DNA from: Caprimulgus europaeus
Lineage: Eukaryota > Chordata > Aves > Caprimulgiformes > Caprimulgidae
Direction of reading: 5' to 3'
DNA: 64,000 bases
Assembly: GCA_907165065.1 (NCBI GenBank)
Contig: OU015550.1
Span: 3,941,501 to 4,005,500 of the forward strand
Shown here: in pieces, positions 56,503-64,000 of the stretch
Position numbering within the stretch: the first letter of the stretch is position 1
How the letters are laid out: every line of letters starts with the position of its first letter
Translations under genes and position numbers: made by a program
Notes under the pieces: generated by a model
Told to the model about the DNA's origin: nothing
Database searches by the model: none
The model's input: the letters and a program-made list of their open reading frames with translations, nothing else

Positions 56503-57807
56503 AAATAGCTGATTTAAAGCTTAAAGCAGTTAACTTTTATATAGATATATATATAAACAATTTATTCTCTCACTTCCCTAAATGAAAGCTAGATTTAGGG
56601 TGCTACATTACTTTTTTTTTTTTTCCTTCAAATAAAGTCATTTGATATAAATATAAAAATATATCACTCAGAGTTTCCTTTCAGTTATAGATCACACAAG
56701 GGTTGGGGTGGAGAAAAGAATGGAAGACAAGCACAAGGACTTCTCAAATGAAAAAAGAAGAAGAAAAAACAGTGAATTTAAGCATCATGTGGTGCACTTT
56801 GAATTTATAGTGCAACAGCAAGCCAAGAAATCCATGTTCTGCCCACACAGGCATGGCATTACTCATACTTTTATCACTTTTATCACTTTTTCTGAACTGC
56901 ATGACACATGTCCTTGCTCCCAAAAGGGTCACATTTCAGTAGGACATTCCAGCACCAAAAAGGCTGAACTTCAAATATCTGGGAAAAGTTTCTGGATGTC
57001 AGGAACAGGCACCAGGGGGTTCTCTCCTTTCACACCCCAGCCTCACTGACTTTGACATCAGAATATGTTGGGGACAAGGAGAACACAGCAAGGTTTGGCA
57101 ATGTGGCTGCTGGCAGCAGGACACCTCACAGAGCACTGGGTCTCTCAACTCCTACCCCAAAGGAGGAAGATGAAGAATAAAAGCAGCAGAAAGGGAGGAC
57201 TCAGAGCAACCCAGAGCACTTCTGTCTCATTGAACAGCAAAGAGTAATCCAGGGAGGGATGAAGCTGATGTCACCATGCAGAGAGGGGTGGTGGACACCC
57301 TGCAACAGGAGAGGAGCAGAGACCCTAAGCAGGACCTCACACAGAGGCCTGACAGCTCAGCTTAGACTCAGCCCTGGTATCAAGAGAAAAATCCACATCA
57401 AAGGCCACAAAATTTACCCGAGAGCTGGAATTTAGCCCTTCCAAGTCTGTAGTTATAGGAAACAAACTGCACATTCATTTAAAACACTGATTAAACATTT
57501 CTCATGGACCCAGCCAGGCACGTGGGTGTAGGCAATGACTTTGATACAACTCCAAGCTTGGCTGCCTGGCAGCTCTGCCCTCACTCCCACGTCTCCCATA
57601 CCATTTCCTACCCACCCTGGGACAGTCAGAACCAGTTAAAAAAAAAGAAGTTTTTGATTCACAGCTGCTCTTTTCCCCAACTGCAGCTCAGCAAAGCCAC
57701 CAGCTTCTTCTGAGCTCTGTTCCCTCCACAGAAGGAGTGAGCCACAGCGAGGACGTGTTTCCTACTGGCACCAGTTTTGGCAATTATCACCGGGATGCAA
57801 AAGATCA

Positions 57808-57842
57808 TTTAATAAATAAATAAGTAAACAAATAAATAAATC
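57808..57842 (-). promoter_or_regulatory. AU-rich element in the FRS3 3'UTR
   Basis: On the minus strand there are several overlapping ATTTA pentamers, including repeats of TTATTTATT. This is the class of AU-rich element that binds mRNA-destabilising proteins such as TTP and AUF1. The function is inferred from the motif. Confidence 0.5.
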
Positions 57843-58697
57843 AACAACAACATTTCTGAACAGTCACCAGAACCCTTAAAAATCAAAATAGGGTATGGTA
57901 CAACTTAAATTTTCTATACCAAACCTCAAATCTCTCTCTTAGTTGTGGTCTTGCCTTCCTCTTTTAAGGCAGGGTTTCCTCAGGAAAGCAGGCTTGTGTG
58001 ATCACACAATTCCTATTAATTTCTAGAGTTGCCCAATTTAAATTGAATTTGAGGAAGAGACAGAAGTATAAAACACTTCTACAAGCTTCAAGAAAACAGG
58101 CAACAGCACAAAGGGGAGGAAAGAGTGAGTTGAGAGGGGAAAGACCACAACATGAGCTCTCCCATCACCAGGGACCAGCGAAACTACAAGGCAAAGCCTG
58201 ACTTTGGAGTGGCAGAGCGTGCCTGGAGTCCCAAGGCATGAAATCCCTGGGAAAGGGCTCCATTTGCACTGGAGCTCCTCAAGCAACTCGCCTTTGGCAA
58301 CACACCTCCAGCAGGCTCCTGCCCTGCCCCTGCAGCCAGGCTGTCGGCATCGCTCCCGGGGCTGCCAGGCAGTCAGGAGAGCTACCCTGACTCAAGGTTG
58401 TATCTCACACTTCCTGTACTCCTGCTGGCACCTTCTGCCCTTTTTGCCAGGAATTTAACCTTCAAACAGCGTCATCCAATATCCCACAAGGTGTTAAAAA
58501 TGAACTACAGGGGAGAGATGGAGAGGGGCAGACAGACAGACAGACTAGCCTTAGCATCAGCTGTAGGAGCCATCCTGTGACACCAGGTAATGGGGTAAAG
58601 AGGGGAGCAGAGGCAATGGCAAGTGGAAGTCACACCGGGCAGTACACTGGAGGGCAGGTACCGAAGCCAGGACACAGTGCTTGCACTGGGGTTCCCC

Positions 58698-61600
58698 TCA
58701 CAGAGGCAGGTCAGTGCTGTTATGTCGGGTTTTCCGTGAGGTCCCATCATCTCTGGGCAGGGCCCTTTGCAGACTGGACATGGCCGCTGTCTTTTTGAGG
58801 TCAATGACAGCGTAGGAGTCCGTGCGGCGAGCTTCGTGGATGGCAGGAGGTGGGACACGGGTGACTGGTGGGTTCTGATGTCCCTTGCATGGCTCAGCCT
58901 CCAGCTCCACCTGGATATAGTTGAGTTGTCGTGGCTGCTCCGGACAGGGCCGAGGGAAGTCGAAGCTGAAGACGCTGGGCACGCAGCCGTGACGAGGCTT
59001 TGGCAGGAAGCTGCTGCGCCGCTGGCCGCTGCCCCTGTGCAACGCCATGTTCTCTGAGTTCATGTAGTTCTGCAGGGGATCTTCTTCACCAGCCTCAGAG
59101 TAGCTGTTGGGGGAAGGAGTCAGCACATCCTCAGCACCCGTGTCCTCCTCGCCTCGCCGAAGCGGTTGGCACTCCCACACCGGCGGCAGCGACGGCAAGT
59201 TCTGATAGTGCAGCAGAGCCGCTCGGCGATGGGAGCAGCCGGGCAAAGCCGAGTCCTCCCGGGTGAGCTTCAAGCGCCTGCCTCTGCACAGAGAGGAGGT
59301 GCTGGGGGGTAACAACCCGTTGAGGTTCTCATAGACACACTGGGGTGAAGGACACTCCTCCTCACACTCGTTGTTGTTGTTGTTGGCGGGGCAGAAGTGA
59401 GTCCTGCAATCCCAGCGATGCCGACAGATGGGTTTGTGGTTGGACGTGGGACCTAACACGAACTTAACCTCCCCCGGCTGCAGAAAGACCTGGGGATTGC
59501 GGTCCTCGAGGGAGCAGCTGTGGTTCCTATGGGGGAAAGGAGGGTGGACTTCAGGCAAGGAGTGCATACAATGTCGGCCCCTCAGCTCCTGATCACCATT
59601 GGCCGTGTTGACGTAGGTGTGGGACTGCAAGGAGAGAAGCAGAGGGACAGTGAAAGGAGAAGAGACAAGAGCAAAGCAGCTGTCAGCAGCTGAGAAACCA
59701 ACAGGAATGGAAAATTTTTCCATGGCTGATCAAGCAGGAAGACAAGAAAGAATTTCAGAGGTTGAAAAGATTTTGGGAAGCAAACCATGAAAGCCATTTC
59801 TGGATTTGTGGGCTGACAGAGAGACAAAAAGGAGACCAACTACAGAAGATACACATCAACTATTTCATGCTTGACAAACAAAAAGCAAAGTCACTTGCAA
59901 AATATTTCCTTGAGTGGCTTATGCAGGTGACTGCAGCACTCACACTTGGCTTCTCTGATAATGGCTGAGACAAGCTGGATTTTGTAGGGGAAAAAATTAA
60001 ATTCTAAAATTGAGAACAAAGAGAAAATAAAAAGAAAAGGAGTTTGAAGTTGAGTTTGCATCTGCACATCAGTTCAGGGGCTGCAGCAATAGCTGACAGA
60101 TAAGGCAACGTGACTCACAAGCTAAATGCTGCTGTTAAATAATTGCCATGCCAATACTCATAGATCAAGGAAGCCAACTCAGTCAGCCTTGATAGAGCAT
60201 CTGTTCTAGTGAAGCATCAGAGAGCAGAAGTCTCCAAGAGCAAAATGAAGCAAAAGAGGAAAAAAAAAAAAAGGATGACAAGGTACGAGGATCCCCTGGG
60301 CTTTGCTGGAGTAGGAGAAATCTAGAACTGCTAACAAAACAAGCTGCTTGTTCACTGCTTGTCAACATTTAGGACATCCAGGTTTACCTGCTCATCAGGC
60401 CCAATAAGGGCATGAGTAGAGTCTTCACCCACAGAGGAATGCCTCAGGCTGCTGACGGAGGGGTGGCGGGCTGAGGAGTATGAGAGGGTTTCTCCAGGGA
60501 AGCTGTGAAATCCATTGGGAAATCCTGGGACAGTGTACCCCAGACCTGGGAGAGAATCAGGACAGGTAAGTATTAGAGCATTGGTCTGGTAGGAAATAGA
60601 CTCAACTTCATTTTCACAGTAAGCTGACCTCTTAACTGCACCCTGTAAGTCAAAATCAGCCTGGCTGGGGAAGATCCCTACCGTGAAGTACCCAGTAGAA
60701 ACACAAGGGCTAGGCCCTCCTGTTTAAATCTATTGAAGTCACTCCTAATGGCAACAGGAATTGAGCAAATCCAAATTTTTCCAGATGTAGTTTCCTCTAG
60801 GAACCATCTGATCCTTGTAGGTGTTCCTTAAAAAAGGCCACTTCAGATGGAAGCCAACTGCAGGGTGACAACTCGGTTGATTATTTGAAGGGCTTTTCAT
60901 TGCCGTTCCCTTGGAAACCAAATACCACATGGGAGACAAGTTGAGCCTTAAAATAAACACACTGCACAGGGCACACATGGACACAAAGATAAGAGTCAGG
61001 GCAGTCTCACATGAGCAACTGCAGACATCACTCACACCTCTGTGTTCCCCCCTCTTCTCCCCAGCCACTGAAGGAGCCTTACTGTTGGGTGCCTGGGGGG
61101 TCCGGGAGAGCTCCCGCTCCGTGGGGTGACTGTTCCTGGTGATGACAACAGGCTCCTCCACTATGTTGATGCTGTTACACTGCATCAGGTCCTGAAGCAG
61201 ATTAAAGATCTCCTCTGCTCTAGAACACTTGAAGGCAAAAATCCCTGCAGAGTAACAAGGAGGAGGGTTAGAAAAGCAAGAAAGCAATCCTGCTTTAACA
61301 AGAGTATCTGTGATTCCTGGCTCTAAATGAACAGGTAATTCTGATTTTGTTTTTGCTGTGTTTAACACAATCAACACTTGCAACCCACAGCCAGGGGAAA
61401 ACAACCTCAGTGGATTATTGCAGCAACAGAAACACAATGCCACGACTGCCATCTGTCCAAATGGTGCATTATTAGAATCACAGAAGCACTGAGGTTGAAA
61501 AAGACCTTTAAGATCATCGAGTCCAGAAGGAAACCACTGAGCACCCCAGTTATATTCAGACAATCAATCCCACACAAGCAGAGGTGTCAAAGGGACAGGC

Positions 61601-63874
61601 TAACTAGTCTTGTTTCATCGTTAATCATAGAATCCCAGACTGGTTTGGGTTGGGAGGGACCTTAAAGCTCATCCAGTTCCAACCCCCCTGCCAGCAGCAG
61701 GGACACCTTCCACTAGACCAGGTTGCTCAAAGCCTCATCCAACCTGGCCGAGAACACTTCCAGGGAGGAGCAGCCACAGCTTCTCTGGGCAACCTGGGCC
61801 AGGGTCTCACCACCCTCACACCAAAGAATTTCTTCCTAATATCTAATCTAAACCTCCCCTCTTCCAGTTTAGAGCCATTCCCCCTTGTTAGAATCTTCTG
61901 TTTTAACTCATTCAGCACCCAGTCCAGTTCTCCTTACCAGAGGAAAGTCCATCCAGTGACTACTGGAAGCTGAACTGGGCCCTGTGGAGTGTGCATGTGA
62001 GGGAGGGATGAGAACATCCTATCTCAAAAATATATGGAATTAAACAGTGTCTCCCCAAAGCAGAGCTGGTGTGTGCAGAGCGAACCAATCCCAAACTGGC
62101 ACACATACACACACACAAGAGCCATGGCAACGAGAAAGAGCACAGCAACAACGGCTGAGACCCCAAAGAATAAGGTTTTAAACATTCTGGCCCAAAAATA
62201 AAAAAGCTTTATCTGCCTTAAAAACATGGGGAGCAGCATCAGGAAGAATTCTTCCAAATAAAATTAACTAAGCAGAATAAAATCCTACAAAGGAGGGAGA
62301 AAACTCATCAGAACACAATGCCAGCCCTCTCATCTCTGTCTGCTTTAAGACTGATATTCAGTGAGTATAGAACCACAGAATGGGTTGGGTTGGAAAGGAC
62401 CTTAAAGATCATTTAGTTCCAACCCCCTAAGTATGTGTCTGCTAAAAAAATCTAATTTAATTAGATTTAATCTTAATTTAATCTTATTTAATAATATATG
62501 AAGAGCAAATGGCTCTGCTTTATCCCCACTACCTGAACCTAAATAAAAACCAAAACACACAGAGGGGAAAATTCTAATCAGTGCAACCTGCAAAAGGCAA
62601 AAGAGAAAGCAAAGACAAGCAGTTCCCATCGCTGGCAACTGACAAGCACATGACTCCAGGAGAGGAAAACCCCACTGATATCAATATTAAAAAGGAGCAT
62701 ACAGCACTACAGATCTGCACAGTGCTTTGCACAGCCACTGAGCAGTCACACAGAGTCCTTTGGATAGGAAGGAGTTTACAAACACATTAATAAAATGAGG
62801 AAACAAACTTCTTTTTTTTTTTTTTCCCCCTCCAAGGGGATGCAGATGCCAAGAAAATGTTCAGCTCTAAAAGCAAGAGAGACAGACTGGTAAAGGAACC
62901 AACAGGCACCACTGTAAAACTTAAGTCTCTTCCCAGAGCTGCTGATGACTTGGCATGTACTCCTGGGTGACTCACTTCCCTTCTCCATGCACAGCATCCC
63001 CATGCATAAAAAAATCAGTAAAACATCAAACTTGTTTTCCCTCTACATTACAAAGTGCTGCCAGGACAAAATGCAAAGCATTGAGTAGAACTTGCACTAA
63101 CCAAGGCAGAGAGAGGGCATCAAGAAAAACAAACTGTGCTCCAACAGCTACTGCTGCCGACGTGGCAGCTCTGTGGAGTAAGTGAACCCCAAGAGGGACC
63201 TGCAAAAAGGGGCAGGTGATGTCCTTCTGCCTTATCCTTGGAGTTAAAAGATGTTTAGAAAAGATTCAGTCTTGCAAAAAGCACTTTCCAGCTCCTAAGG
63301 AAAGAAGTCCAGCAACTCCTCCTACCACAGCTGTGCTCTGGTACTGAAGCACAGAGCTGACAGTGGAACTGACATCACCTCTGGCATGAAATAGGCCCCG
63401 TCCAATGCTCAAGCCTGCTTCACCAGTTACTCCAACAACACCAATGCACAAGCAGAATGAGATGATCAGATTTGAGCCCAGGTCCTGAGCTGTGATGTTG
63501 TTCTCATGAGGGTTTTAATCAGGAGTGTTAACTGTACGTGCATGCACACTCTGGTACCTGGGGGAACAGAGGCTGCGAAAGAACCTGTTGATTCACTAGA
63601 GGTGGGAATTTGTGAAGACACGAGCACCAGCTCACTCTGGGAACAGAAACCTCAGCAGCTCCTTCCTCTGGGACCCCCCACACTCACCCTGCCCTGTGTG
63701 GCAGCGACGGCCGCTCTCGAAGGAGAAGAGGTTGGAGTCGTAGCCGTAGCGGCGCAGGCAGAGGTAGGGCCACCTGACAGCGTCTCGCTTGTGAGTGTGC
63801 AAGATGAGCTCCGTCTGGGTCAGCTCCATCAGCCCAGAGCCCAGCTCGTTACCTTCATCATCCACGTTGGTTAC
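58698..63874 (-). CDS. FRS3: FRS3 (FRS2-beta), FGF receptor substrate 3; 5' end outside the window
   Basis: Lipid-anchored docking adaptor that binds FGF and neurotrophin receptors through a PTB domain and, once tyrosine-phosphorylated, recruits Grb2 and SHP2 to the MAPK pathway at the inner plasma membrane. Exons in the window: 63874-63688, 61244-61083, 60545-60388, 59624-58698; 1434 nt, 477 aa plus stop. About 22 N-terminal residues, including the expected MGSCCS myristoylation signal, should lie in an exon past the right edge (human about 492 aa in all). The PTB domain runs from VTNVDDEG through [20 protein letters not shown] to FNLLQDLMQ. Tyrosine motifs in order: TYVNT, VYENL, HYQNL, NYMNSEN (YxN, Grb2 type), then LNYIQVEL and SYAVIDLKK (SHP2 type). 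The C-terminus [12 protein letters not shown] is the family hallmark. FRS2 is less likely, given the VIDLKK ending and the TFEB/PGC synteny. Confidence 0.96.
61474..61560 (-). mobile_element. Short CR1 fragment in an FRS3 intron
   Basis: GAATCACAGAAGCACTGAGG followed by AAGATCATCGAGTCCAGAAG is a CR1 3' end of fewer than 90 bp. It lies in the intron upstream of the 61083-61244 exon. Confidence 0.82.
61622..61893 (-). mobile_element. CR1 LINE fragment in an FRS3 intron
   Basis: TCATAGAATCCCAGACTGGT through TCTGGGCAACCTGGGCCAGG to CCAGTTTAGAGCCATTCCCC. It is the same subfamily as the copy at 36908-37313, in the opposite orientation, and looks little diverged from it. Confidence 0.94.
62370..62432 (-). 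mobile_element. Short CR1 3'-end fragment in an FRS3 intron
   Basis: AGAACCACAGAATGGGTTGG and TTAGTTCCAACCCCCTAA mark about 60 bp of CR1 3' end, followed by unrelated AT-rich sequence. Confidence 0.82.
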
Positions 63875-64000
63875 CTGCAGAGCCCACACAGCTCACATCA
63901 GTGCACTGGCATGGAAAAAGCCCACCCAGAAAGATGCTGTAATCCCCATGGATTCCCCTGTCATTTGCTGAGATGCCTTTTCTCAGCTGAGAGCACGAAT

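Larger units (their letters stand above)
56480..58697 (-). other. FRS3: Probable FRS3 3' untranslated region
   Basis: No reading frame of note follows the FRS3 stop. The sequence becomes AT-rich, with minus-strand AATAAA signals at 56566-56561 and 56502-56497 and an AU-rich block (ATTTATTTATTTGTTTACTT and on) at 57842-57808. This fits a 3'UTR of about 2.2 kb; its real end is inferred. Confidence 0.5.

Overview
The window is nuclear DNA from a bird. It carries at least nine fragments of the avian CR1 LINE family, compact introns, GC-rich sequence with many minisatellites (typical of microchromosomes), and genes whose proteins read as avian versions of vertebrate TFEB, gastricsin and FRS3. All recognised genes are on the minus strand, in the order TFEB - gastricsin-like pepsinogen - PGC - FRS3. 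This is the vertebrate TFEB/PGC/FRS3 block (human 6p21.1, from memory), with the pepsinogen gene present as two intact tandem copies.

Layout. 1-15.75 kb: no coding exons. A polypyrimidine tract, two CR1 copies and several AT-rich stretches full of TAATTA-type sites look like conserved non-coding elements; they may belong to a developmental gene beyond the left edge (FOXP4 is the expected neighbour, an inference). 15.75-21.36 kb: TFEB, 8 coding exons giving 457 codons plus stop, with a probable 2.2-kb 3'UTR. 21.6-35.06 kb: probable TFEB 5' region, with a GC-rich candidate first exon next to the coding exons, a repeat-rich stretch that is probably a 5'UTR intron, and a CpG island at 34.1-35.06 kb that is the best promoter candidate. 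36.4-40.9 kb: gastricsin-like pepsinogen, 9 exons, 387 aa. 44.1-48.2 kb: PGC (progastricsin), 9 exons, 388 aa. 48.7-56.4 kb: minisatellites, a GATA-rich element and long sequence with no recognised gene. 56.5-63.9 kb: FRS3, four coding exons; the first coding exon, with the myristoylation signal, lies beyond the right edge.

Function. TFEB is the master transcription factor for lysosome and autophagy genes. The two pepsinogens are secreted stomach aspartic protease zymogens, each with a TATA box and upstream GATA motifs. FRS3 is a membrane-anchored docking adaptor for FGF and neurotrophin receptors. They are neighbours by old synteny, not by shared pathway.

Most notable: (i) a GATA-motif module shared by both pepsinogen promoters, with a third orphan copy near 50.0 kb and no gene beside it; (ii) a 78-bp, stop-free, in-frame TFEB intron (exitron candidate); (iii) a YGFG flap in one pepsinogen; (iv) a fourth Grb2-type YxN motif kept in avian FRS3; (v) a minisatellite whose units differ mainly by CpG/TpG/CpA changes. 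Exon borders were set by hand from GT/AG sites, reading frame and remembered human proteins; no alignment was run.
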